Below the pieces are notes generated by a model. The model saw only the letters and a program-made list of their open reading frames with translations. It had not been told where the DNA came from and did not search any database. Source: Acidovorax sp. Leaf191 (GTDB lineage: Bacteria; Pseudomonadota; Gammaproteobacteria; Burkholderiales; Burkholderiaceae_C). Taken from it: DNA of 64,000 nucleotides. Position 1 is the stretch's first letter. Each line of letters starts with the position of its first letter. This document shows, in pieces, positions 21,042-29,776 of this stretch. The stretch covers positions 1 to 64,000 of the forward strand of contig NZ_LMPT01000022.1 of assembly GCF_001424425.1 (NCBI RefSeq), given 5' to 3'. The position numbers and the translations under genes were made by a program.

Positions 21042-22007
21042 ATGACCGCCCCACGCAACCCTTCGACACGTTCCACCTGGAGCGCCTGGCTTCGCACCTG
21101 TGTGGCGGGCAGCATGGTGGTATGGGGCGGGGCTGTGCTGGCTGCCACGCCCATCCCTGCCGGCCCGTTGGTCAGCACCGAATGGCTGGCGCAGAACCTG
21201 GACAACCAGCAGGTGCGCATTGTCGAGGTGAGCGTGAACCCGGGCCTGTACGAGCGGGGCCACGTGCCCGGCGCCGTCAACTTCTCGTGGCACCAGGACC
21301 TGAACGACCGCGTGCGCCGCGACATCGTGAGCAAGGAGGGCTTCGAGGCCCTGCTGTCCAAGGCGGGCGTCTCGCCCGACACCACCGTGGTGCTGTACGG
21401 CGACACCAACAACTGGTTTGCCGCCTGGGGCGCGTGGGTGTTCGACATCTACGGCGTGAAGAACGTCAAGCTGCTCGACGGGGGCCGCAAGAAGTGGGAG
21501 GCCGAGAACCAGCCGCTCAACAACCGCGTGCCCGAGTTCGCGGCCACCAGCTACAAGGTGGGCGCAGTCAACACGCAGTTGCGGGCCCGCTTGTCGGACG
21601 CGCTGGCCGCTGCCGAGGGCAAGACCAACGCGAAGCTGGTGGACATCCGCTCGGCCGACGAATACAGCGGCAAGATCTTTGCGCCGGCCGGCGTGCCGGA
21701 GCTGAGCATCCGCGCCGGCCACATCCCCGGCGCGGCCAACGTGCCCTGGGGCCAGGCGGTGAAGGAAGACGGCACCTTCAAGTCTGCCGACGAGCTCAAG
21801 AAGCTCTACGCCAACGCGGGCGTGGACGGCAGCCGGCCCATCATCACGTACTGCCGCATCGGCGAGCGCTCCAGCCACACTTGGTTCGCGCTGTCCAAGA
21901 TCCTGGGCTACAACGTGAAGAACTACGACGGCTCCTGGACGGAATATGGCAATTCGGTCGGCGTGCCCATCAACAACCCGGCCGGCACCGTGTGGGCGGC
22001 CAAGTGA
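21042..22007 (+). CDS. Periplasmic sulfurtransferase (tandem rhodanese)
   Basis: A 321-residue thiosulfate sulfurtransferase. A signal peptide (residues 1-35, ending VLAA) exports it. Two rhodanese domains follow. The first has GHVPGAVNFSW and lacks the catalytic Cys; the second has GHIPGAANVPW and the active loop CRIGERS with Cys near residue 271. The reaction is transfer of the sulfane sulfur of thiosulfate to an acceptor such as cyanide or a thiol. The start at 21042 follows a GAAAGGA site and places the signal peptide first. A terminator follows, then a gene for a likely thiosulfate importer. Confidence 0.88.
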   Translation: MTAPRNPSTRSTWSAWLRTCVAGSMVVWGGAVLAATPIPAGPLVSTEWLAQNLDNQQVRIVEVSVNPGLYERGHVPGAVNFSWHQDLNDRVRRDIVSKEGFEALLSKAGVSPDTTVVLYGDTNNWFAAWGAWVFDIYGVKNVKLLDGGRKKWEAENQPLNNRVPEFAATSYKVGAVNTQLRARLSDALAAAEGKTNAKLVDIRSADEYSGKIFAPAGVPELSIRAGHIPGAANVPWGQAVKEDGTFKSADELKKLYANAGVDGSRPIITYCRIGERSSHTWFALSKILGYNVKNYDGSWTEYGNSVGVPINNPAGTVWAAK

Positions 22008-22076
22008 GGTGGACGGATTGAAGCGACGAGCGAGAGACAGCGAAAGTCACGGCTTTTGGTAGGGGGTCTCTTTTAC

Positions 22077-22101
22077 AGCCCGCTTCGTGCGGGCTTTTTT
22101 T
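22077..22101 (+). terminator. Rho-independent terminator after sulfurtransferase
   Basis: AGCCCGC and GCGGGCT form a perfect 7-bp GC-rich stem with a TTCGT loop, followed at once by six T residues. It lies 70 bases after the sulfurtransferase stop and before the transporter gene, so the two are likely transcribed separately. Confidence 0.88.
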
Positions 22102-22174
22102 CTGCCTGGGACTTCGCGCTGTGCGGCATCTGTCCACGTCGTCTCAACGGCCCCACTGATCCATCCATCAATCT

Positions 22175-23386
22175 ATGAGCTTTTCATTCCGATTTCCCTC
22201 TGCGACAGCATGGCTGGCCTTGACCCTGCTGGCCGCTCTGATCGCCGTCGCTCAGTGGCTGCAGGGCCAGGCGGGCGGGCGCACCCTGGTGTTTGCACTG
22301 GCCTGCGGTGCGGTGCTGGGCATCGTGCTGCAGCGATCGCGCTTTTGCTTTTACTGCCACGCACGCGACTGGTTCGAAGACCGCAACCCGCGAGGCATGC
22401 TCGCCATCGTGCTGGCGTTGGCTGTGGGCCTGTTGGGCTACACCGTGGTGCTGGGCAGCTGGCTGCCCGTGCCGCAGCCCGGCAAGCTGCCGCCGGACAT
22501 GCACATCGGCCCGGTGAGCTGGGTGCTGCTGGCGGCGGGGCTGTCGTTCGGCGCGGGCATGGTGGTGTCGGGCTCGTGCATCAGTGCGCACTGGTACCGG
22601 CTGGCCGAGGGGTCCGTGGTGTCTCCGTTCGCGTTGGTGGGGTCGGTGCTTGGGTTCATCCTTGGCTTCAAGTCCTGGACCGGCCTGTACAGCGCCAGCG
22701 TGGCCGATGCGCCGGTGGTGTGGCTGCCGGCGCACCTGGGGTACGGCGGCGCCTTGCTGGTGCAGCTGGGCGTGCTCGCGCTGGTCGCCGCGTGGCTGTG
22801 GCGCGGCTTTGCGCGTGAGGCTGGCGGGGAACGTGCCGGCAGAGTCCCTCCGTTGCGCGAGGTGTGGCGCAGCCTTTGGACGGGGCGCTGGCACTACTGG
22901 GTGGGCGGGCTTGCCGTGGGCCTGATCGGTGCGTTCGCCATCGTGCGCATGCGGCCCCTGGGCGTGACGGCCACGCTGGGCGGTGCGGCACGGCAATGGG
23001 CGCAAGGGCAGGGGTGGATACCGGACCGGCTAGACGGGCTCGACGGCTTTGCGGGCTGCGCCACGCTGCCGCCGTCCACCTGGCTCACGCCCAATGCGCT
23101 GCTGCTGGCGGGGCTGGTGGCCGGGGCCTTCGTGGCGGCGCTGGCCAGCCGCCAGTTCGCGCCGCGCTGGCCCACCTGGCGCGATGCGGCGCGGGGCCTG
23201 TCGGGCGGGGTGCTGCTGGGGTGGGGTGCGATGACGGGCCTGGGCTGCACCATCGGCACCTTGCTGTCGGGCGGCATGGCGGGGGCGCTGTCGGGCTGGG
23301 TGTTTGGCGCTGCGGTGTTCTTTGCGGTGTGGGCGGGGCTGTGGGGCCGGCGCGTGGTCCGGCAGCGGGGCTTTGGCGCGCGTTGA
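22175..23386 (+). CDS. YeeE/YedE (TsuA-like) thiosulfate importer
   Basis: A 403-residue integral membrane protein with about nine or ten hydrophobic helices in two related halves. The family Cys motifs are visible: RSRFCFYCHARDW after the second helix, VVSGSCISAHW in the middle, and GLGCTIGTLLSGG near the C-terminus. In TsuA such Cys residues pass thiosulfate across the inner membrane by transient hydrogen bonds. The position beside a periplasmic rhodanese supports a role in thiosulfate or sulfane-sulfur handling. The N-terminal start MSFSFRFP lies directly before the first helix. Confidence 0.85.
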   Translation: MSFSFRFPSATAWLALTLLAALIAVAQWLQGQAGGRTLVFALACGAVLGIVLQRSRFCFYCHARDWFEDRNPRGMLAIVLALAVGLLGYTVVLGSWLPVPQPGKLPPDMHIGPVSWVLLAAGLSFGAGMVVSGSCISAHWYRLAEGSVVSPFALVGSVLGFILGFKSWTGLYSASVADAPVVWLPAHLGYGGALLVQLGVLALVAAWLWRGFAREAGGERAGRVPPLREVWRSLWTGRWHYWVGGLAVGLIGAFAIVRMRPLGVTATLGGAARQWAQGQGWIPDRLDGLDGFAGCATLPPSTWLTPNALLLAGLVAGAFVAALASRQFAPRWPTWRDAARGLSGGVLLGWGAMTGLGCTIGTLLSGGMAGALSGWVFGAAVFFAVWAGLWGRRVVRQRGFGAR

Positions 23387-23552
23387 GCCTGTTCGCCCAG
23401 GGCCTCTCAGGGCCTAAGTCCATGGCCTTCCTAGGGCCATTGCGGCCTGCGGTCCCGTGCGCGGTCACGGCGTTGGCTGACGCGCGAATACCGGTCACTG
23501 CGGCACGATGCCTGCTCGGCCCCGCGTGAGGGCCCACCGCGAGAGGGCATGA

Positions 23553-24698
23553 ATGGCTTCGAAGGACACTGACGGCAAGGAACCCCGCACCGGCAAGGGG
23601 AGCGAAAAACAGGACGACAAGGACTCCAAGGCCCAGCGCGAGCTGGGCATCCTCGGCCCGCACGGCGACATGAGGCTGGCGTCCGTCATCATCAACGGCT
23701 ATAGCCTGGAGCTGCGCGACCGCGAGAGCGACGGCTTCGTGGGCGACGTGGCCAGCGGTACCGCGTTTCGCCACATGCTCGATGCCTGGCGAAAGCTCGT
23801 CACCTCCATGTCAGGCAAGGACCCCTTCGGCAGCAAGGCCACGCGCGACTTCTCCAAGAAACAGCTGGACAAGCTGGCCGACAAGAACGACGACGCGGCG
23901 CACGCCCTGGAGCAGGCCGCCGAAGACTATGCACTGCAGCTGGCCGGCGTGGTGCAGCGCTTCATGAAGCAGCCCACCTGGCGCGATGTGGAGCGCGTCA
24001 TCCTGGGCGGGGGCTTTCACCAGAGCGAGTTCGGCAGCCGCGCCATCGACCGGGTGCGCGACATCCTCAAGGCCGACAAGACCCCGGTGGAGCTGCACAC
24101 GCTGCACCACCACGCCGACGAGGGCGGCCTGATCGGCTGGGTGCACCTGGCGCCACCGGCGCTGCTGCAAAGCTACGACGCGATCCTGGCGGTGGACATC
24201 GGTGGCACCAACGTGCGCTGCGGCATCGTGCAGACCCACCTGCACCGCGCGCCCGACATGTCGCTGGCCGAGGTGGTGCGCCGCGAAAAATGGACGCACA
24301 AGGACGACAGCCCGCGGCGCGATGAACTGGTCGAAGGCATCGCCGAGCGGCTGGAAGACCTGATCGCCCATGCCGAGAAAAAGAAGATCGCGCTCGCACC
24401 CTACATCGGCGTGGCCTGCCCCGGCCTGATCGTGGAAGACGGCTCCATCGCCGGGGGCACGCAGAACCTGCCCGGCAACTGGGAGAGCACCCGCTTTCAC
24501 CTGCCGCGCGACCTGTGCGAACGCCTGCCCACCATCGGCCACGGCCGCACCCAGGTGTGCCTGCACAACGATGCGGTGGTGCAGGGCCTGTCGCAACTGC
24601 CCTTCACGCAGGACGTGAGGCGCTGGGCGGTGCTGACCGTGGGCACGGGGCTGGGCAATGCAAGCTACACCAACCGGTCACCGGTCGGTGATGAGTGA
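23553..24698 (+). CDS. ROK-like sugar kinase-fold protein with permuted motif order
   Basis: A 381-residue cytoplasmic protein. Residues 214-220 (VDIGGTN) are the ROK/hexokinase phosphate-1 motif and 364-369 (GTGLGN) the phosphate-2 motif, which here ends the protein. The parts expected after phosphate-2 in a ROK kinase appear before it: a helix (HALEQAAEDYALQLAGVVQ), then RVILGGGF (150-155, adenosine motif) and HADEGGLIGWVHL (187-199), which resembles the ROK C-terminal end. The ExGH and CxCGxxGC zinc motifs are not seen. The order suggests a circular permutation. The first 40 residues are charged and probably disordered. A GAGAGGG site precedes the ATG. Substrate is unknown and activity uncertain. 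Confidence 0.72.
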   Translation: MASKDTDGKEPRTGKGSEKQDDKDSKAQRELGILGPHGDMRLASVIINGYSLELRDRESDGFVGDVASGTAFRHMLDAWRKLVTSMSGKDPFGSKATRDFSKKQLDKLADKNDDAAHALEQAAEDYALQLAGVVQRFMKQPTWRDVERVILGGGFHQSEFGSRAIDRVRDILKADKTPVELHTLHHHADEGGLIGWVHLAPPALLQSYDAILAVDIGGTNVRCGIVQTHLHRAPDMSLAEVVRREKWTHKDDSPRRDELVEGIAERLEDLIAHAEKKKIALAPYIGVACPGLIVEDGSIAGGTQNLPGNWESTRFHLPRDLCERLPTIGHGRTQVCLHNDAVVQGLSQLPFTQDVRRWAVLTVGTGLGNASYTNRSPVGDE

Positions 24699-24768
24699 AA
24701 ATTTGAATAAGAAATGCCGCTCGCGCGCGGTGCGCAAGCGGCAGTAGCTATCGAAATGATAGTGATCG
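24697..24768 (-). repeat. Dispersed repeat copy between convergent genes
   Basis: Read on the minus strand, the core GATAGCTACTGCCGCTTGCG (24733-24752) matches the copies in dnaE2 and gluQ in most positions. An AAGCGG-type inverse (ATGCCGCTCGCGC) lies beside it, so it can fold. It fills the gap between the ROK-like gene and the convergent gabD gene and may act as a two-way terminator. Confidence 0.6.
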
Positions 24769-24805
24769 GCGCAGGGCACACGGCCCTACGCTGACGCGGC
24801 CGGCG

Positions 24806-26296
24806 TTACTGCTGGATGTCCCCCAGGCACAGGTACTTGATCTCCACGTAGTCGTCCATGCCGTGGTGCGAGCCCTCACGGCCCAGGCCGGACTGCTTGA
24901 CGCCGCCGAACGGCACATGCTCGGTGGCCAGCAGGCCCACGTTGACGCCCACCATGCCGTACTCCAGCGCCTCGCCCACGCGGAAGATGCGGCTCACGTC
25001 GCGGCTGTAGAAGTAGCTGGCCAGGCCGAACTCGGTGTTGTTGGCGGCGTCGATGGCCTCCTGCTCGGTCTTGAACTTGAAGACCGGCGCAAACGGGCCG
25101 AAGGTCTCTTCGCGTGCACACAGCATGTCGGGCGTGGCGTCGGCCACCACGGTGGGCTCGAAGAACTGGCCCGAACCCAGGCTTTGCAGGCGCTGGCCGC
25201 CGGCCACCACCTTGCCGCCCTTGGCCAGCGCATCCTGAACGTGGCGCTGCACCTTCACGAGCGCGGCTTCCTCGATCAGCGGGCCCTGGTTCACGCCGGC
25301 CTCGAAGCCGTTGCCCACCTTGGCGGTTTTGACCTTGGCCGCGAACTTGGCCACGAACTCGTCGTACACGCCTTCCTGCACGTAAAAGCGGTTGGTGCAG
25401 ACGCAGGTCTGGCCGGCGTTGCGGTACTTGCTGGCGAAGGCGCCTTCGACCGCGCTGTCGATGTCGGCATCGTCGAACACGATGAAGGGCGCGTTGCCAC
25501 CCAGCTCCAGCGACATCTTCTTGACCGTGGGGGCGGACTGCGCCATCAGGATGCGGCCCACCTCCGTGCTGCCGGTGAAGCTGATGTGGCGCACCACGTC
25601 GCTCGCGCACAGCACCTTGCCGATGGCAATGGAGTTGTCGCTGTCGGCGGGCAGGATGTTGAACACGCCTGGCGGAATGCCCGCGCGGATGGCCAGCTCG
25701 GCCGCGGCCAGGGCAGTCAGTGGCGTGAGCTCGGCCGGCTTGATGACCACGGGGCAGCCTGCGGCCAGCGCGGGCGCGACCTTGCGGGTGATCATGGCCA
25801 GCGGAAAGTTCCAGGGCGTGATCGCGGCGCACACGCCGATGGGCTGCTTGAGCACCAGCAGGCGGCGGCTGTTGTCGAACTGCGGCAGCACCTCGCCGTT
25901 CACGCGCTTGGCCTCTTCGGCGAACCATTCCACAAAGCTCGCGCCATAGGCGACTTCGCCCTTGGCCTCGGCGAGCGGCTTGCCTTGCTCGGCGGTCATG
26001 AGGCGGCCCAGGTCGTCCTGGTTCGCCATGAGCAGGTCGAACCACTTGCGCAGGATGATGCTGCGCTCCTTGGCGGTCTTGCGCTTCCAGGGGCCCCAGG
26101 CCTTGTTGGCGGCGGCAATCGCCGCCTCGGCGTCGGTGGCACCCAGGTTGGCCACGTCGGCAAGCTTGAGGCCCGTGGCAGGGTCGTTCACGTCGAAGCG
26201 GCTGCTGCCCGCCACCCACTGGCCGTCGATGAGGCCGTCGGTCTTGAGCAAGGTGGGGTCGTTGAGCTGGGCGAGGGGGGAGGTCTTCAAGTCCAT
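24806..26296 (-). CDS. gabD: NAD(P)-dependent succinate-semialdehyde dehydrogenase
   Basis: A 496-residue aldehyde dehydrogenase of the GabD type. The catalytic Cys is residue 298 in GQTCVCTNRFYV, and the second Cys (300) two residues on is typical of GabD, where the pair can form a redox switch. The general base Glu is in LELGGNAPFIVFD. It oxidises succinate semialdehyde to succinate, the second step of GABA breakdown. It is the last gene of the operon that also holds gabT and an ABC importer. The ATG at 26296 (MDLKTSPLAQLN) begins family similarity; the longer frame upstream is intergenic. A gap of 169 bases separates it from the permease gene. Confidence 0.9.
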   Translation of the reverse strand: MDLKTSPLAQLNDPTLLKTDGLIDGQWVAGSSRFDVNDPATGLKLADVANLGATDAEAAIAAANKAWGPWKRKTAKERSIILRKWFDLLMANQDDLGRLMTAEQGKPLAEAKGEVAYGASFVEWFAEEAKRVNGEVLPQFDNSRRLLVLKQPIGVCAAITPWNFPLAMITRKVAPALAAGCPVVIKPAELTPLTALAAAELAIRAGIPPGVFNILPADSDNSIAIGKVLCASDVVRHISFTGSTEVGRILMAQSAPTVKKMSLELGGNAPFIVFDDADIDSAVEGAFASKYRNAGQTCVCTNRFYVQEGVYDEFVAKFAAKVKTAKVGNGFEAGVNQGPLIEEAALVKVQRHVQDALAKGGKVVAGGQRLQSLGSGQFFEPTVVADATPDMLCAREETFGPFAPVFKFKTEQEAIDAANNTEFGLASYFYSRDVSRIFRVGEALEYGMVGVNVGLLATEHVPFGGVKQSGLGREGSHHGMDDYVEIKYLCLGDIQQ

Positions 26297-26465
26297 GGGA
26301 GTGTTCCGGGAAGAGTGAAGGGGGGGGTGAAGGATGTCGTGATCTACAGGGGGCGGTGCCGCCCGCCGCAGCCACCGATGGCATCGGCAAAGGCTAGCAC
26401 GGGGCGGTGTCGCGGTTGTCACCAATGTGGCAATGGCAACGGTGCGTTGAAGCAGAGGATGCCAG

Positions 26466-27284
26466 TCACGCGCGCCGCCCCCGCAGCCACTCCAGCACCA
26501 GCAGCAGGCCAGTGGTGAACAGGATGAGCAGCGTGGCCACGGCCGCGATGGTGGGCGAGATGTTCTCGCGGATGCCGGTGAACATCTGGCGCGGCAGCGT
26601 GGCCTGCTCGGCGCCGGCCAGGAAGAGCGTGACCACCACCTCGTCGAACGATGTGGCAAAAGCGAACAGCGCTCCCGAGATCACGCCCGGCGCGATCACC
26701 GGCAGCGTGATGCGAAAGAAGGTGTTGAGCGGCGTCTCGCCCAGGCTGAGTGACGCGCGCACCAGGTTGTGGTTGAAGCCGGCCAGCGTGGCCAGCACGG
26801 TGGTCAGCACGAACGGTGCGCCGAGCGCCGCGTGCACGATGATCAGGCCCGCATAGCTGTCGGCCAGGCCCAGCGGCGCAAAGTACAGGTAGGTGGCCAC
26901 GCCCACCACGATGATGGGCACCACCATGGGCGCGATCAGGATGCCCATGAGCAGGCCCTTGAAGCGGAAGTCCGCCCGCGACAGGCCCACCGCCGCCAGC
27001 GTGCCCAGCACCGTGGCCACCAGCGTGGCCGCCGGCGCCACGATGAAGCTGTTGCGCGTGGCCCGTGCCCATTCGGGTGACTCGAACAGGTGCCGGTACC
27101 ACTTGAGCGACCAGCCGTGGATGGGGTAGGCGAGGAACGAACTCTCGGAGAACGACAGCGGCACCATCACGAGGATGGGCGCCAGCAGGAACACCAGCAC
27201 CGCCACGCACAGCACGCGCACGGCCCACCAGCCGAGCTTGTCGGCCAGCGTGGCGTAGAGAGGAAATGGAGGAAGGCGAAGCAT
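26466..27284 (-). CDS. ABC transporter permease, PotC type
   Basis: A 272-residue inner-membrane permease with about six helices. The cytoplasmic coupling loop carries the EAA motif (RASLSLGETPLNTFFRITLPVIAPG), which docks to the ATPase. The opening helix (LCVAVLVFLLAPILVMVPLSF) and FLAYPIHGWSLKWY are typical of PotC-like permeases for polyamines and related amines. It pairs with the PotB-type permease 32 bases upstream in the same operon. Confidence 0.88.
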   Translation of the reverse strand: MLRLPPFPLYATLADKLGWWAVRVLCVAVLVFLLAPILVMVPLSFSESSFLAYPIHGWSLKWYRHLFESPEWARATRNSFIVAPAATLVATVLGTLAAVGLSRADFRFKGLLMGILIAPMVVPIIVVGVATYLYFAPLGLADSYAGLIIVHAALGAPFVLTTVLATLAGFNHNLVRASLSLGETPLNTFFRITLPVIAPGVISGALFAFATSFDEVVVTLFLAGAEQATLPRQMFTGIRENISPTIAAVATLLILFTTGLLLVLEWLRGRRA

Positions 27285-27316
27285 GATCAGCGGCTTTCTG
27301 CGTCAGAAGGTGAAGG

Positions 27317-28582
27317 TCATCCCAGGCTCAATTCGGCCTTGCCGAACCGTCGGTAGACGCCATACAGCACCAGCGTGGCGGCCAGCAGCAGGGCGCCCAG
27401 CGCACAGGCCATGCCCCAGTTCACCTCCACGTTGGTGTAGCGGGCGATGTAGTAGCTGAGCATCTGGTCGTCCGCGCCGCCCAGCAGCGCGGGCGTGACG
27501 TAGTAGCCGATGGCCAGGATGAACACCAGCAGCACCCCGGCGCCGATGCCCGGGTAGGTCTGCGGCACGTACACCCGAAAGAACGCGGCCAGCGGCGCGC
27601 TGCCCAGCGACACGGCCGCGCGCAGGTAGGTGGGCGGCACGCTTTTCATCACGCTGTACAGCGGCAGGATCATGAAAGGCAGCAGGATGTGCACCATGGC
27701 GATCACCACCCCCGTGCGGTTGAAAAGCAGCGCCAGTGGCTGCTCGATGATGCCCAGGCCCATCAGTCCGCGGTTGACCAGCCCTTCGGACTGCAGCAGC
27801 ACGATCCACGCCGCCACCCGCACGAGGATGGACGTCCAGAACGGCACCAGCACCAGGATCATCAGCACGTTGGCCTGGCGCGCCGGCAGTTGGGCCAGCC
27901 ACCAGGCCAGCGGGTAGCCCAGCAGCAGGCAGACCAGCGTGACCACCAGGCTGATGTGGAAGGTGCGCAGCAGGATGCCGCCGAACGCGCGCTGCTCCTC
28001 GGGCATGCGTTCGATGTGGCCCAGCGCGTCGCGCTGCAGGTCGACGGAGGCGAGCAGGTAGTCCGGCGTCCAGCGTGCGCCGTTCTTGGCGATGGCGCGC
28101 CACAGCAGCGGCTCGCCCCAGCGCGGGTCCTTGGCGATGAGCTGTTCGCGCACCGCATCGGGCGTGCCCTGCATCGGCAGCGCACGGAAGGCGCCCATCA
28201 CCAGCGACCGCGCACCCGGCATGTCCGAATTGAGCCGGCGCGCCAGCGCGCCTGCGTCCGAGCTGTCGGGCAACCGCGCCAGGTCGCTCATCAGCGCGGC
28301 GTAGGCGGCGGGCCCGGGGGCCGCTTGCCGGTCCCAGCCATGCAGCGCCTGCACGGTGGTGGGCAGGGCATTGGCCACCTCGGGGTTTTCCACCCCGCGC
28401 TGCAGCAGCGCCGCAATGGGCACCAGCAGCGTGAGCAGCAAGAACACCAGCAGCGGCAGCGTGAGGGCGAAGGCCCGCCACTTGCGCCGCGCCTCGGCGC
28501 GCGACAGGGCCTGGCGCAGGGTGCCCGCGGGCGGCGCGCTGGGGGTAGTGGCGAGTGGGGCGGCGGCAGCAGTAGCGTGCAT
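27317..28582 (-). CDS. ABC transporter permease, PotB type
   Basis: A 421-residue permease. After the first helix (LTLPLLVFLLLTLLVPIAALL) comes a long periplasmic insert of roughly 140 residues (NPEVANALPTT to AFGGILLRTF), longer than in E. coli PotB. The remaining helices follow, with the EAA coupling loop RAAVSLGSAPLAAFFRVYVPQTYPG. The long loop is seen in a subgroup of these permeases and may contact the binding protein. The ATG at 28582 is chosen because the upstream frame is only a shadow of the binding-protein gene. It lies 46 bases after that gene. Confidence 0.87.
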   Translation of the reverse strand: MHATAAAAPLATTPSAPPAGTLRQALSRAEARRKWRAFALTLPLLVFLLLTLLVPIAALLQRGVENPEVANALPTTVQALHGWDRQAAPGPAAYAALMSDLARLPDSSDAGALARRLNSDMPGARSLVMGAFRALPMQGTPDAVREQLIAKDPRWGEPLLWRAIAKNGARWTPDYLLASVDLQRDALGHIERMPEEQRAFGGILLRTFHISLVVTLVCLLLGYPLAWWLAQLPARQANVLMILVLVPFWTSILVRVAAWIVLLQSEGLVNRGLMGLGIIEQPLALLFNRTGVVIAMVHILLPFMILPLYSVMKSVPPTYLRAAVSLGSAPLAAFFRVYVPQTYPGIGAGVLLVFILAIGYYVTPALLGGADDQMLSYYIARYTNVEVNWGMACALGALLLAATLVLYGVYRRFGKAELSLG

Positions 28583-28628
28583 GGCAGAGCTTTGTTTGCG
28601 CTGGGGCGTTCGTTGCGTGGCGATCGAT

Positions 28629-29672
28629 TTACTGCGTGGCCCAGGCGGCGAAGCGCTTTTCCAGTGCCTCGCCCTGGTCCGACCAGAAGGCCACGCCGAA
28701 CTGCAGGGCCTCCTTGGCGTTGGCGGCCGACGTGGGCAGGTCGTCCAGCACCTTCTTGTCCAGCTTGGCCAGGGCCGTGGTGTTGGCCGGGCCGTAGGCG
28801 ATGTTCTGCGCGTAGGCGGCCTGGTTGGCGGTCTGCAGGGTGAAGGCAATGAACTTCACCGCCGCATCCTTGTTGGGCGTGCCCTTGGGGATGGCCCAGT
28901 AGTCCAGGTCGTAGATGCCGCCGGGCCAGTAGATCTTGAGGTTGCGGCCTTCGCGGTTGGCTGCGTCGATGCGGCCGTTGAACACGGTGGTCAGCACCAC
29001 GTCGCCGGCCACCAGGAACTGCGGCGCCTGGGCGCCGGCTTCCCACCACTGGATGTGGGGCTTGAGCTCGGTCAGCTTCTTGAAGGCGCGGTCGGCGCCG
29101 TCCTTGGTGGCCAGCACCTTGTAGACGTCGGCGGGCTTGACGCCGTCGGCCAGCAGTGCGAATTCGAGGTTGTAGCGCGCGCCCTTGCGCATGCCGCGCT
29201 TGCCGGGGATCTTCTTGGTGTCCCAGAAGTCGGCCCAGCTCGTGGGGGCGGTCTTGAGCTTGTCGCCGTTGTAGGCCATGACGGTGGACCACACGAAGAT
29301 GCCCACGGCGCATTCGTTCACGGCGGCGGGCAGCAGCACCGACTTGTCCACGATCTTGCTGTAGTCGAGCTTTTCGTACAGGCCCTCGTCGCAGCCGCGC
29401 GCGGCGTCGGGCGATTCGACCTCGACCACGTCCCAGGTGACCTTCTTGGCCTCCACCATGGCCTTGACCTTGGCCTGCTCGCCGTTGTATTCCACGGCGA
29501 CGATCTTGTTGCCGGCCTTTTCATAGGGTTCGTAGAACGCCTTCTTCTGGGCGTTGGCATTGGCGCCGCCGAAGTTCACGACGGTCAGCGGCGTGGATGG
29601 CTGCTGCGCAAGGCCGGGCAGTGCCAGGCAGGCGGCCAGGGATGCGAGGGCGATCAGGCTCTTGTTTTTCAT
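28629..29672 (-). CDS. ABC transporter solute-binding protein, PotD type
   Basis: A 347-residue periplasmic binding protein. The signal peptide is residues 1-22 (KNKSLIALASLAACLALPGLAQ). The mature protein has the PotD/PotF fold: TVVNFGGANANAQKKAFYEPYEK at the start, TWDVVEVESPD, then TTVFNGRIDAA and YWPGGIYDLDYWAIPKG lining the cleft. Family ligands are polyamines, GABA and related amines; the surrounding gabT and gabD make GABA or a precursor the best guess. It is usually the most expressed part of such operons. The gap to the ATPase gene upstream is 104 bases. Confidence 0.88.
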   Translation of the reverse strand: MKNKSLIALASLAACLALPGLAQQPSTPLTVVNFGGANANAQKKAFYEPYEKAGNKIVAVEYNGEQAKVKAMVEAKKVTWDVVEVESPDAARGCDEGLYEKLDYSKIVDKSVLLPAAVNECAVGIFVWSTVMAYNGDKLKTAPTSWADFWDTKKIPGKRGMRKGARYNLEFALLADGVKPADVYKVLATKDGADRAFKKLTELKPHIQWWEAGAQAPQFLVAGDVVLTTVFNGRIDAANREGRNLKIYWPGGIYDLDYWAIPKGTPNKDAAVKFIAFTLQTANQAAYAQNIAYGPANTTALAKLDKKVLDDLPTSAANAKEALQFGVAFWSDQGEALEKRFAAWATQ

Positions 29673-29776
29673 GGTGCAGTTTTCCTTGGGTGGTGAGAGG
29701 GGAAAGGGGGACGGCGAACGGGACGGGAATCGAGAACAGAAACGAAACGGGTGGTGGTGGATGGCCGGCCTGCGGC

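Noticed and set aside
23553-24698. Reading the ROK-like gene as a simple C-terminal truncation caused by the repeat at its end
   Set aside because: Truncation would explain the missing C-terminal lobe but not the 200-residue N-terminal part that carries GGG and HADEGGLIG segments resembling that same lobe. Kept as the alternative to permutation.
26350-26365. GGGCGG-TG-CCGCCC hairpin between gabD and the PotC-type permease gene
   Set aside because: The two-base loop is too tight for the full stem and no T-run follows on either strand, so a terminator cannot be supported.
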